A DNA stretch of 11,550 nt. Source: Akkermansia muciniphila (lineage in GTDB: Bacteria > Pseudomonadota > Gammaproteobacteria > Burkholderiales > Burkholderiaceae_C). Where the stretch lies: positions 1 to 11,550 of the forward strand of contig CALPVM020000038.1 of assembly GCA_943327015.2 (NCBI GenBank), written 5' to 3'. The position numbers and the translations under genes were made by a program. Positions 1 to 8,115 of the stretch are shown piece after piece; the first letter of the stretch is position 1, and each line of letters opens with the position of its first letter. The notes below the pieces were generated by a model that saw only the letters and a list, made by a program, of their open reading frames with translations, ran no database searches and had not been told where the DNA came from.

Positions 1-21
1 ACCGGACCGCAAGACTGCCCA

Positions 22-43
22 TTGCAAAAAAGCATCTTTGCAA
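22..43. repeat. Small inverted repeat upstream of waaA
   Basis: Arms TTGCAAA (22-28) and TTTGCAA (37-43) are perfect 7-bp complements around an 8-nt loop. No T-run follows on the plus strand, so it is a poor intrinsic terminator. It could be a weak hairpin at the end of an upstream gene, or an operator. The remainder of 1-113 holds no clear promoter. Confidence 0.35.
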
Positions 44-113
44 CCCCTTATCCTACCTTAGAGCAGGTATGGCAGTCGTGGCTGGCAGTAGCACCACTAT
101 CAAGGCAGCATTG

Positions 114-1394
114 ATGCGCTGGCTATATTCGGTGGTTATGTGGCTATTGCAGCCTTTGCTGCGCCGCAAATTACTACGCCGTGCTGTAGCGGAGCCGCTG
201 TATGGCACCAACATTGCCGAGCGCTTGGGTGATTACTCTGAGCAAAATATTCCTGCGGCCAGCAGGCATGATTTGGTGTGGGTGCACGCAGTCTCATTGG
301 GCGAGACACGTGCTGCTGCAGCATTGGTTCAGCAATTGCGTGCGCAACTGCCTGGTATGCGCTTGTTGCTCACCCATGGCACAGCCACAGGGCGCGCGCA
401 GGGTCAAAGTTTGTTACAACCCGGCGATGTTCAGGTGTGGCAGCCGTGGGACACACCGGGCGCAGTTCAGCGTTTTTTAAAGCACTTTCAACCGCGCATT
501 GGTTTGCTGATGGAAACCGAAGTTTGGCCCAACTGGGCTGCAGCCTGCAAGGCAGCAGGAGTGCCTTTGTGCTTGGTAAATGGGCGATTAAGCGAAAAAT
601 CGCTGCTTGCGGCGCAACGCATGGGTTGGCTGGCAAAGCCGGCATTCCGGGCGCTCGCGGGAGTGTGGGCACAGTCTGAAGACGATTCCAAACGCTTCAG
701 CTTGCTGGGTGCCACAGTGCGTGGGGTGATGGGTAACTTTAAATACGATGTATTGCCTGACGCTGCCCAGTGGGAGCGGGGCCAGCAATGGAATAAAGCC
801 GTTGGCAAGCCCGTGGTGATGCTCGCGAGCGCGCGCGAGGGCGAAGAGCAAATGCTCATTGAGCAACTCGCAACGTTCGGGTCAAAAATAGGGGCAGACA
901 CAGTGCAGTGGTTGATAGTGCCGCGCCATCCTCAGCGCTTTGACGAAGTAGCGCAGCTGTGGCAAAAAGCTGGTTATGCTGTGTCGCGCCGCAGCCAGTG
1001 GGGAGATGCGCCACCTACCGATCAGCCAACCATTTGGCTGGGTGATTCATTAGGCGAAATGGCGCTGTACTACGGCTTGGCTGATATGGCTTTACTAGGC
1101 GGCAGCTTTGCACCGCTGGGCGGGCAAAACCTGATTGAGGCCGCCGCCTGCGCTTGCCCTGTAGTGGCAGGGCCGCATACATTTAATTTTGCCGAGGCAA
1201 CCGAGACTGCGGTTGCGCTAGGTGCTGCCCTGCAGTGCCAAGACTTACAAGCAGCCTTAGAGCGTGTTTATGAGCGGGTGCAACATCCTGAAAAACTACT
1301 GCCTATGAGAGCGGCGGCGCTGCAGTGGGTGGGGCTGCACCGTGGTGCGGCAAAGCGCACGGTGGCTGACCTGCGGGCAACTTTACTGCACTAA
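114..1394 (+). CDS. waaA: 3-deoxy-D-manno-octulosonic acid (Kdo) transferase
   Basis: WaaA (KdtA) transfers Kdo from CMP-Kdo to the lipid A precursor at the cytoplasmic face of the inner membrane, an essential step of LPS inner-core synthesis. From the start at 114 the protein is 426 residues, the usual length. An N-terminal hydrophobic and basic anchor (MRWLYSVVMWLLQPLLRRK) leads into NIAERLG, whose Glu matches the position of the catalytic base in the family. Next come WVHAVSLGET, METEVWPN (acceptor half), and in the C-terminal GT-B half FAPLGGQNLIEAAA and GPHTFNFAEA, which match the nucleotide-sugar binding part of GT30 enzymes. I chose 114 over the in-frame ATG at 69 because AAGG at 102-105 is 8 nt upstream and the family begins at this anchor; the extra 15 residues from 69 look non-native. 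Its 3' end overlaps convergent tolC by 12 nt. Confidence 0.95.
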   Translation: MRWLYSVVMWLLQPLLRRKLLRRAVAEPLYGTNIAERLGDYSEQNIPAASRHDLVWVHAVSLGETRAAAALVQQLRAQLPGMRLLLTHGTATGRAQGQSLLQPGDVQVWQPWDTPGAVQRFLKHFQPRIGLLMETEVWPNWAAACKAAGVPLCLVNGRLSEKSLLAAQRMGWLAKPAFRALAGVWAQSEDDSKRFSLLGATVRGVMGNFKYDVLPDAAQWERGQQWNKAVGKPVVMLASAREGEEQMLIEQLATFGSKIGADTVQWLIVPRHPQRFDEVAQLWQKAGYAVSRRSQWGDAPPTDQPTIWLGDSLGEMALYYGLADMALLGGSFAPLGGQNLIEAAACACPVVAGPHTFNFAEATETAVALGAALQCQDLQAALERVYERVQHPEKLLPMRAAALQWVGLHRGAAKRTVADLRATLLH

Positions 1395-2714
1395 CTGGGC
1401 GTTGATGGCTTGCAGGTCTTCCATCTTCAAGATGCCCGCGGCTTGGCGCAGTTTTAAACCACCCATGAGCACATCGTAGCGAGCTTTGGCCAATTTGGCC
1501 TTGGTGTCAAAGAGCTGGCTTTGTGCGTTGAGTACATCAATATTGATGCGAACCCCCACCTGATAGCCCAACTTATTGGCATCCAAGGCACTTTGGCTGG
1601 ATGCTTCTGCGGCCTCAAAGGCTTGAACCTGAGCTTGTAATGATTGCACACCAAAAAAAGCTGTGCGTGTAGATTGTGCCACGGCGCGCTGCGAAGCCAG
1701 CAGATCAGACCGGGCTTTGTCTTCTAACGCCAAAGTTTCTTTGACCTTGTTTTGCACTGAAAACCCAGCAAATAAAGGTAGTTTAAAAGTTAGACCAATT
1801 TCCGTTTTGTTAATTCGAGAATCTATGTTTGGCGCAGTGGCAGTGCCGTTGTTGTTAATGGCAGAGTAGCTCCCGCTCAAGTCAAGTGTGGGTTTGTGGC
1901 CGGCTTCAGCTTTGCTGGTTTCCAGCTTGGCAACATCTAGTGCAATATGCAGTTGTTGCAGGGCAGGGCTGTTGGACATGGCTTGATCCAACCAGAGATT
2001 GACATCGGTGGGTTCCAATGGTTTAAGAGCTAATGGTGCTGACAAGGCATGGGGTTTGGCTTGTGTTAACCCCACCAATTGGGTTAGTGCCATGGTTTTT
2101 ACCAGTAGGTCGTTTTCTGCTGCCAGTTCTTGTGCAACTACTAAGTCAAATCGTGCCTGCGCTTCTCGGGTGTCGGTAATGGTGGATGTACCTACCTCAA
2201 AGTTACGTTTAGCAAAAGCCAATTGCTCTGAAACAGCCGTTTTTTGGCTTCTTACAAAAGTCAGGCTGTCAGTGGATGCCAGTACATCAAAGTAGGCTTG
2301 GCTCACCCGCACCATCAGGTCTTGTTCAGCGGCGTTGAGTTGAGCTTGTGCTAGAGCAGATTGTTTTTGTCCTTGTTCGTAGCTGCTCCAGTTGGCTGCG
2401 TTGTATAAAGGTTGGCTAACACCCACAGATGCAGATTGTGTACTGAAGCTACTGTCAATTTTTGTGTGGCTTGAACTCACGCTCAGCCCCACTGTAGGCA
2501 AGATCAGTGCTTGGGCCTGCTCACCTTTGGCTAGGGTTGCGTCAAATTGCAATTTGGCCGATTGGTAGGTTGCATCGTAATTTCGTGCAGCGTTGACCAT
2601 CTCCAGCAAGCTTTGTGCAGAAGCTGGGGTAGTAAAAGCCATTCCAATAGCTAACGCCACTGGCAGAAGGCGTTTGGTGCTGTGGAGTTTGGCAGTTGAC
2701 ACAATGCTTGGCAT
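1383..2714 (-). CDS. tolC: TolC-family outer membrane efflux channel
   Basis: This is an outer-membrane factor of 443 residues, a normal length. A signal peptide is visible: basic KR at 14-15, hydrophobic core LLPVALAIGMAF, and cleavage expected after ASA (residue 33). The mature protein begins QSLLEMVNAARNYDATYQSAK, the typical TolC N-terminus. It carries two OEP repeats rich in Ala/Gln heptads, as expected for the alpha-helical periplasmic barrel, with strand pieces such as GVSQPLYNAANW and LTFKLPLFAGFSVQNKV. The trimer should dock with the RND pump and adaptor encoded upstream on the same strand. TolC proteins often serve several pumps, so it need not be dedicated. The gene starts 34 nt after the rhodanese stop, with only a weak GAAAG ribosome-binding site, and no promoter is obvious in the gap. 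Confidence 0.94.
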   Translation of the reverse strand: MPSIVSTAKLHSTKRLLPVALAIGMAFTTPASAQSLLEMVNAARNYDATYQSAKLQFDATLAKGEQAQALILPTVGLSVSSSHTKIDSSFSTQSASVGVSQPLYNAANWSSYEQGQKQSALAQAQLNAAEQDLMVRVSQAYFDVLASTDSLTFVRSQKTAVSEQLAFAKRNFEVGTSTITDTREAQARFDLVVAQELAAENDLLVKTMALTQLVGLTQAKPHALSAPLALKPLEPTDVNLWLDQAMSNSPALQQLHIALDVAKLETSKAEAGHKPTLDLSGSYSAINNNGTATAPNIDSRINKTEIGLTFKLPLFAGFSVQNKVKETLALEDKARSDLLASQRAVAQSTRTAFFGVQSLQAQVQAFEAAEASSQSALDANKLGYQVGVRINIDVLNAQSQLFDTKAKLAKARYDVLMGGLKLRQAAGILKMEDLQAINAQLVQ

Positions 2715-2748
2715 GAAATGGTCTTTCAGAGACTGTAGAGGGCGTGAA

Positions 2749-3096
2749 TCAGTAGCAGGGTACTGCAGGATCTACCTCTGTAGACCAGGCATGAATACCG
2801 CCGGCAATATTGACGACGTGGGTAAATCCCTGATTTTTCAAAAACATAGCCACTTGCATGCTCCTGGCACCATGGTGGCACAGGCAGGCAATTGGTTGGG
2901 ATGGATTAAGCTCGGCCAGTTGGGTCGGGATAATGCCCATAGGCACAGCCTTCAAAAGAACGCCATCGGGCTGAATGCTGGCTAGTTGCAGTTCTCGCGG
3001 CTCTCGCACATCCAGCAGAATGGGTTGGCCGTATTGAACGGCTGTTTCAATCCATTGTGCGAGTTGGCTAGGGCGAATTTGGGGAATGGTGTTCAC
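2749..3096 (-). CDS. Single-domain rhodanese (thiosulfate/persulfide sulfurtransferase-like)
   Basis: A cytoplasmic protein of 115 residues made of one rhodanese domain. The sequence shows the entry motif LLDVREPRE (27-35) and the active-site loop CHHGARS (73-79). Cys73 is the expected persulfide-forming residue, and Arg78 and the loop length fit GlpE-like sulfurtransferases rather than Cdc25 or Acr2 phosphatases. The C-terminal GGIHAWSTEVDP segment is also characteristic. The substrate is not known; general sulfane-sulfur transfer is inferred. The start codon is GTG, supported by AAGGA 6 nt upstream, which overlaps the TAA stop of the pcm-like gene 9 nt away and suggests translational coupling. 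Small rhodaneses are commonly found between pcm-like and tolC genes in Betaproteobacteria, so the context looks ancestral. Confidence 0.9.
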   Translation of the reverse strand: MNTIPQIRPSQLAQWIETAVQYGQPILLDVREPRELQLASIQPDGVLLKAVPMGIIPTQLAELNPSQPIACLCHHGARSMQVAMFLKNQGFTHVVNIAGGIHAWSTEVDPAVPCY

Positions 3097-3105
3097 AAAA
3101 TGTCC

Positions 3106-3768
3106 TTAAAACTGGAAAGCTGATGGCTCGGCAAAATGCTCCATGCGTGTTGCCACGGTTTCCCATAATTCGCGGGTGTGGTAACCGGTGGCAGAAGACT
3201 TGCTCACCAGCGTTGCGTGCATCACGGGCTCATTGCCTACAATGGCTAACAGACGTCCACCCACGTTCAGGCGCTCGAGCAAATGAGCGGGAACCTGACC
3301 AAGCGAGCCGCTAACCAGAATAATGTCGAAAGACCCTTCCGCCAGAGGAATTTTAGAACCGTCACCCACGCGCACCTCTGCGTTACGGATGCCTGCTTTT
3401 TGCAGATTGCTGCGTGCCATATCAGCCAGTGCAGGGCGAATTTCAAAAGACAAAACACGCTGTGCACGGTGTGCCAATAAAGCAGCCATATAGCCTGAAC
3501 CAGACCCAATTTCCAGCACTCGGTGGCTGGGCTCAACTGCTAGATCCTGCAACATGCGGGCTTCAATTTTGGGGGCAAGCATACTTTGCCCTTCTGCCAA
3601 TGGAATTTCCATATCGGCAAAGGCCAAAGCCTTGTAGGCTGGCGGCACAAAGTCTTCACGCTTAACGACGGACAACAAGGCCAGAACCTCGTGGTCAAGA
3701 ACATCCCAAGGGCGGATTTGTTGCTCAATCATATTGAAGCGTGCTTGGTTTACGTTGATGGCATTCAT
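3106..3768 (-). CDS. Protein-L-isoaspartate O-methyltransferase-like protein
   Basis: A SAM-dependent methyltransferase of 220 residues in the PIMT (Pcm) family. The N-terminal ARFNMIEQQIRPWDV and FVPPAYKALAFAD segments match the family lead-in. Motif I, LEIGSGSGY (85-93), binds SAM; FEIRPALADMA (108-118) and VRVGDGSK (132-139) follow. Family members repair isoaspartyl residues by methyl esterification in the cytoplasm. Two PIMT signatures differ here: the usual GQTIS.P loop is GQSMLAP (60-66), and the IIVTAAAP-like segment is IILVSGSLGQVP (149-160). Its substrate is therefore uncertain. Start chosen at ATG 3768, with GGAG at 3777-3780 giving an 8-nt spacer. The longer in-frame GTG start at 3855 would overlap the RND stop and adds 29 atypical residues. 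It lies 41 nt after the RND gene and 9 nt before the rhodanese gene. Confidence 0.88.
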   Translation of the reverse strand: MNAINVNQARFNMIEQQIRPWDVLDHEVLALLSVVKREDFVPPAYKALAFADMEIPLAEGQSMLAPKIEARMLQDLAVEPSHRVLEIGSGSGYMAALLAHRAQRVLSFEIRPALADMARSNLQKAGIRNAEVRVGDGSKIPLAEGSFDIILVSGSLGQVPAHLLERLNVGGRLLAIVGNEPVMHATLVSKSSATGYHTRELWETVATRMEHFAEPSAFQF

Positions 3769-3809
3769 TGCAAAAACTCCAGTGTTTTTAGAATCGATAT
3801 AACGAGATT

Positions 3810-6800
3810 TTAATGGGCAGAAGGTGTGTTGGAACCCCAGCGGCGGCGCATCCACTGCGCTAAGTCATCCATGTAGCAGTAAACCACAGGAACCACCACT
3901 AGCGTTAACAAAGAGGATGTAATAACGCCTCCAATCACCGCTTGCCCCATGGGTGCGCGCATTTCAGAGCCCTCGCTTAACGCAAATGCCAGCGGAACCA
4001 TACCGAAAATCATGGCCAAAGTGGTCATTAAAATTGGGCGTAAACGCACTTTGGCGGCCAGCAGCAAGGCTTGACTGCGTTCCATGCCGTCTTCGCGCGC
4101 ACGAATGGCAAAGTCCACCAGCAGAATGGCATTTTTTGTAACTAGGCCCATCAGCATGACCACCCCGATCACAGAAAACATCGAGAGCGTAGAGTGGAAC
4201 ATCATCAAGGCCAGTACCACCCCAATCAGGGTCAGTGGTAGCGATGTCATGAGTGCCAGCGGTTGTAAAAAGCTCTTGAACTGGCTGGCTAGAATCATGT
4301 AAATAAACACCACCGCCAAAACCAGTGCAGAAAGTGCATAACCAAAGGCTTCAGCCATGTCTTTGGTGGATCCGCTGAATTTATAGCTGTAGCCCGGCGG
4401 CATAGTGATGGTGTCCATGGCTGCTTTGATATCGGCGGACACCTCTCCCGCCGAGCGTCCGGAAACGTTGGCACTGATGGATACTTCGCGCGTCAGATCG
4501 CGCCGGTTAATTTGGTTCGGTCCGGTGGACTCCACCACTTGGGCCACTTGGTTTAAGCGCACAATGCGCGGGTTGCCATCGGCATTAGAACCCACCGTAA
4601 ATGGCAGACGTTCCATGTCTTGCGGGCTGGTGCGCGCATCGGGTGCCAGGCGTACATTCACATCGTAAGTCTGGTCATCCGGCGCACGCCAGTTGCCAAC
4701 AGTTTGTCCGGCTACCAAGGTGCGTAAAGATGTGCCAATTTGTGCAACGCCCAAGCCTAGATCAGATGCCGCTTCGCGCTTGACCTGCACATCCAGCGTA
4801 GGCTTGTTGGGCTTGACGCTGGAATCTAAATCTACCAAGCCCGGAACGTTACGAATTTTATCCAGAGCCTGTTGGGTTAAACGTTCCAGCTCAGCTGTAT
4901 CCGCACCCTGAATGGAGAAAAGAATTTGCTTGTTGCCTCCTACGGCGTCCAGCAAACCTACGTGTGTCACATTGATACCAGCAACGGTACGCAACCGATC
5001 GCGCAATATGACCGACATGGCATTTACATCCACCGTACGATTTTTGCGGTCGGTTAGGCGGATGTAGATATTGGCGTACATTTTGCCTTGGGCACTACCG
5101 GTGTTAATGGTGGTAAGTGTGTAGCGCACCTCCGGAAACTCACGAATAATGGCTTCAACTTGCCTTGCCTTTGCTTCAGTGGCCTCGAGCGATGAGCCCA
5201 CTGGTGTATGAAAATTGAGTGAGGTTTCAGAGTAGTCCGCCTTGGGTACAAACTCGGTGCCGAGCAGTGGCACCATCAAAATACTCGTTATAAACACGCC
5301 TACTGCTAATAAAACGGTAGCTAATTTGTGTTGGAGCGACCAGCGCAAAATAACTTGATAAGACTCTGCCATACTTTCAGAAGCCCGGTCAAACCAAGCT
5401 GTGACACGGCCAATGGTCTTGTCATAAAGTGTTACCGGCGGTCCGGCGCGGCCATGCGCATGAATGCTGGGGTCGTGCCAGATGGAGGACATCATGGGGT
5501 CGAGCGTAAAGCTGACAAACATCGAAATCATGACCGCAGCCACAATGGTGATGCCAAACTCGTGAAAGAACTTACCAATAATACCGCCCATAAAGCCGAT
5601 GGGCAAAAACACCGCCACAATCGACATGGTGGTAGCAAACACCGCTAGCCCGATTTCCTGCGTGCCGTCCAAGGATGCTTGGTAGGCAGACTTGCCCATT
5701 TGCACATGGCGCACAATGTTTTCGCGCACCACAATGGCATCGTCAATCAGCAAGCCCACGCACAGGCTTAAAGCCATCAGCGTAATCATGTTGATGGTAA
5801 AGCCAAACAGGTTCATGAACAAAAAGGTGCCAATCAGTGCAATTGGCAGTGTTAAGCCGGTAATAACGGTAGAACGCCACGAGTTCAGGAACAAAAACAC
5901 AATCAGCACGGTCAGGATGGCGCCTTCTATGAGGGTGCGGCGCACGTTATCCACCGACACCCGAATCTGGCGCGAGCCATCGGTAATCTGTTCCAGCCGG
6001 ATTCCGGGTGGCAGGTTTTTTTGCATTTCAGTGAGCGTTTTTTGCAGGCCATCCACCACCGCAATGGTATTTTCGTCTTGCGACTTTTGCACGGTGAGCA
6101 GCAGGGTGCGTTGCCCGTTGTAAAGCGCTAAATTTTCAACCTCTTGCGCACCATCTGTGACCTTAGCCAGTTGGTCTACACGAATAGCCGCACCATTTTT
6201 ACGCGCCACAATTATTCGTCCAAAGTCTTCTGGGCGCTGCATGCGGGCCTCGATTTGAATCACCCGCTCTTGCGCTTTGGACCGGATAGAGCCTACTGGC
6301 AACTCCTGGTTTTCGTTGCGCACTGCCGTTGCAACTTGTTCTGCGCTAATTCCGTAGGCCTCTAACGACTTAGGGTTAAGGTAAATATTGATTTCACGCT
6401 TGGTGCCCCCCACCACTGTGACTGAGCCCACACCACGCACATTTTCAAGGCGTCGTTTTAAGCTTTGCTCTGCCCAATTGGTTAACTCTACCGGGGTGAG
6501 GGTCTTGCTGTTTTGTGCTTCAAGGTCGGGCAACACTGCCACCGACCATATGGCCTTGGCCGAGGGGTCAAAACGTAGCACCCGCGGCTCTTTAACCTCT
6601 GCACGAAGCAGGGGTTTGATGGCCGCCACTTTTTCGCGTACATCGTCAGCGGCTTTACGTCCGTCTACGTGCAAGCCGAACTCAATGACCACCACCGCCT
6701 GGCCTTCGTAGCTGCGCGAGGTCAGGGCATTGATGCCGGCAATCGAGTTAACGCCTTCTTCGATTTTTTTAGAAACCTCACTCTCTACAATCTCCGGTGA

Positions 6801-6962
6801 GGCGCCTGGGTAGTCCGCCACGATAACAACCACCGGAAAATCAATATTAGGGAACTGGTCTACTTTGAGGCGCTGCAGCGAAAACAGGCCGAGTACCACC
6901 AGTGCCAGCATGACCATGGTGGCAAAAACAGGATTTTGAAGGCTAACGCGGGTGAACCACAT
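3810..6962 (-). CDS. RND multidrug efflux permease (HAE1 family, AcrB-like)
   Basis: An inner-membrane proton-driven exporter of 1050 residues, the standard length for AcrB relatives. It begins with MWFTRVSLQNPVFATMVML (TM1) and DQFPNIDFPVVVIVADYPGA, the hallmark of HAE1 proteins. Two internally repeated halves are evident, each with a long periplasmic porter/docking loop: about 31-340 in the first and 573-870 in the second. The proton-relay residues are present: Asp407-Asp408 in LLIDDAIVVREN (TM4) and Lys943 in GLVTKNAILLVDF (TM10). It lies 3 nt after the adaptor gene, and with TolC forms a tripartite pump. Substrates cannot be read from the sequence; drugs, dyes, bile salts or solvents are usual for HAE1. 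TM6 has FTLDPMMSS where AcrB has a LTPALCA-type segment, which marks a different subfamily. The 41-nt gap to the next gene shows no terminator. Confidence 0.96.
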   Translation of the reverse strand: MWFTRVSLQNPVFATMVMLALVVLGLFSLQRLKVDQFPNIDFPVVVIVADYPGASPEIVESEVSKKIEEGVNSIAGINALTSRSYEGQAVVVIEFGLHVDGRKAADDVREKVAAIKPLLRAEVKEPRVLRFDPSAKAIWSVAVLPDLEAQNSKTLTPVELTNWAEQSLKRRLENVRGVGSVTVVGGTKREINIYLNPKSLEAYGISAEQVATAVRNENQELPVGSIRSKAQERVIQIEARMQRPEDFGRIIVARKNGAAIRVDQLAKVTDGAQEVENLALYNGQRTLLLTVQKSQDENTIAVVDGLQKTLTEMQKNLPPGIRLEQITDGSRQIRVSVDNVRRTLIEGAILTVLIVFLFLNSWRSTVITGLTLPIALIGTFLFMNLFGFTINMITLMALSLCVGLLIDDAIVVRENIVRHVQMGKSAYQASLDGTQEIGLAVFATTMSIVAVFLPIGFMGGIIGKFFHEFGITIVAAVMISMFVSFTLDPMMSSIWHDPSIHAHGRAGPPVTLYDKTIGRVTAWFDRASESMAESYQVILRWSLQHKLATVLLAVGVFITSILMVPLLGTEFVPKADYSETSLNFHTPVGSSLEATEAKARQVEAIIREFPEVRYTLTTINTGSAQGKMYANIYIRLTDRKNRTVDVNAMSVILRDRLRTVAGINVTHVGLLDAVGGNKQILFSIQGADTAELERLTQQALDKIRNVPGLVDLDSSVKPNKPTLDVQVKREAASDLGLGVAQIGTSLRTLVAGQTVGNWRAPDDQTYDVNVRLAPDARTSPQDMERLPFTVGSNADGNPRIVRLNQVAQVVESTGPNQINRRDLTREVSISANVSGRSAGEVSADIKAAMDTITMPPGYSYKFSGSTKDMAEAFGYALSALVLAVVFIYMILASQFKSFLQPLALMTSLPLTLIGVVLALMMFHSTLSMFSVIGVVMLMGLVTKNAILLVDFAIRAREDGMERSQALLLAAKVRLRPILMTTLAMIFGMVPLAFALSEGSEMRAPMGQAVIGGVITSSLLTLVVVPVVYCYMDDLAQWMRRRWGSNTPSAH

Positions 6963-6965
6963 GGC

Positions 6966-8099
6966 TTACTTTGCGCCGTTCACAATATGAACCGGTGTAC
7001 CTTCGCGCAGTGCGCCGGCGGTACCCAATAAAACAACGGTTTGGTCGGCAATGCCATCCACGGCTACCATGGTTTGTCCATTGACATCACCGCGTGCCCC
7101 CAATGTAACGGTTTGGTGTACCACCTTGTTATCTTTGAGCAATTGAACATAGGGCTGTGGCCTGTCGGTACGGATCGCATTGAGCGCCACTGCCAAATGG
7201 CTGATTTTTCCGGTGCTAACCTGCCCCTCGGCAAACATGCCATGTCGCAGTCCGGAGCCAGACTCCAGACTTAAATAAGCCAAAACAGCACGACTACCAG
7301 CGCTAGCGCTAGGGTTGATGCGGTTGACCTTGGCGGAAAACTCGCGGTCTAGACCTTCAATCCGTAGTTTGGCAGTTTGGCCAACTTTAATTGCCAAAGA
7401 GTCAGCTGCGCTCAGGCTGGCTTCAAGCTCCAACCGGCCAAGGTCTACAATTTCTAAGATTCTGGCATCTATCGCTATGCGCTCACCGGGTTGGGCTAGT
7501 CGCTGCGAAACTTGACCCGCAATGGGGCTGCGCAAAATGGCGTCATCTTGAGACTTGTTGGCCAGATCCAATCCCGCTTTGGCTGCCAGATAGTTGGCTT
7601 CGCTGGCGGCTAAGTTGGCAACAGAAGTATCCAGCGCTGTTTTGGAAATAAAGCCCTTATCCACCAAAGATCGGTTATTGTCAAAATTGCGTTGAGCAAT
7701 GTCTACCTGCGCTTTGGCACTTTGGGCTTGCTGCTGCGCCTGGCGCACACGGGCTTTGACCTCCGTGTCGTCAATACGGGCTACCACTTGACCTGCCTTA
7801 ACAAAGTCGCCTTCACGCAGCAAAAAACCCTGCAGTTCGCCGGCCACGCGTGCTTTGATAAGTGCAGAATTAACCGCCTTGACGGTGCCCGATAGGGGAA
7901 TGCTTTGCGTGAGTTCAACGGTTTGCGCTAATGATGTTTCATGGATTTGTATATCCACCGGAGTCATGGTTTTTTGTGCAGATTGTTGTGCTTGCAAGGC
8001 TTCAGTTTGTGCTTTGCGCGTAGCTAGCGACCGCATGATACCTGCGGCCATCAAGGCTACAGCAGTGGCAATTAATAGCCATTTGAACCAGGTTTTCAT
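6966..8099 (-). CDS. RND efflux periplasmic adaptor (membrane fusion protein)
   Basis: An HlyD/AcrA-type adaptor of 377 residues. Residues about 6-23 (KWLLIATAVALMAAGIM) form a single membrane anchor or uncleaved signal. There is no lipobox Cys, so it is anchored by a helix rather than a lipid. The order is as expected: lipoyl half-motif (VKARVAGELQGFLLREGDFV), alpha-helical hairpin rich in Ala/Gln (KARVRQAQQQAQSAKAQVD onward), second lipoyl half (ILRSPIAGQVSQRLAQPGER), beta-barrel (ASLSAADSLAIKVGQTAKLR), and membrane-proximal domain (VVHQTVTLGARGDVNGQTMV). It bridges the RND pump to TolC. It starts 16 nt after the tetR stop and ends 3 nt before the pump gene. No Shine-Dalgarno sequence precedes its ATG, so initiation may depend on coupling to tetR translation. 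Confidence 0.94.
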   Translation of the reverse strand: MKTWFKWLLIATAVALMAAGIMRSLATRKAQTEALQAQQSAQKTMTPVDIQIHETSLAQTVELTQSIPLSGTVKAVNSALIKARVAGELQGFLLREGDFVKAGQVVARIDDTEVKARVRQAQQQAQSAKAQVDIAQRNFDNNRSLVDKGFISKTALDTSVANLAASEANYLAAKAGLDLANKSQDDAILRSPIAGQVSQRLAQPGERIAIDARILEIVDLGRLELEASLSAADSLAIKVGQTAKLRIEGLDREFSAKVNRINPSASAGSRAVLAYLSLESGSGLRHGMFAEGQVSTGKISHLAVALNAIRTDRPQPYVQLLKDNKVVHQTVTLGARGDVNGQTMVAVDGIADQTVVLLGTAGALREGTPVHIVNGAK

Positions 8100-8115
8100 A
8101 GGAGAGTCAGGACTT

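Noticed and set aside
69..113. Longer waaA start at ATG 69
   Set aside because: The extra 15 residues precede the normal membrane anchor, and the AGG before it is only 1-2 nt from the ATG; ATG 114 has AAGG with an 8-nt spacer. Not fully excluded.
3769..3855. Longer N-terminus for the pcm-like gene from a GTG at 3855
   Set aside because: The added 29 residues do not match the family and would overlap the RND gene; ATG 3768 has GGAG at the right spacing.
5692..6123. 143-codon plus-strand open frame opposite the RND gene
   Set aside because: It is a shadow of the AcrB-like coding sequence; Met/Thr/Ser-rich with no motif.
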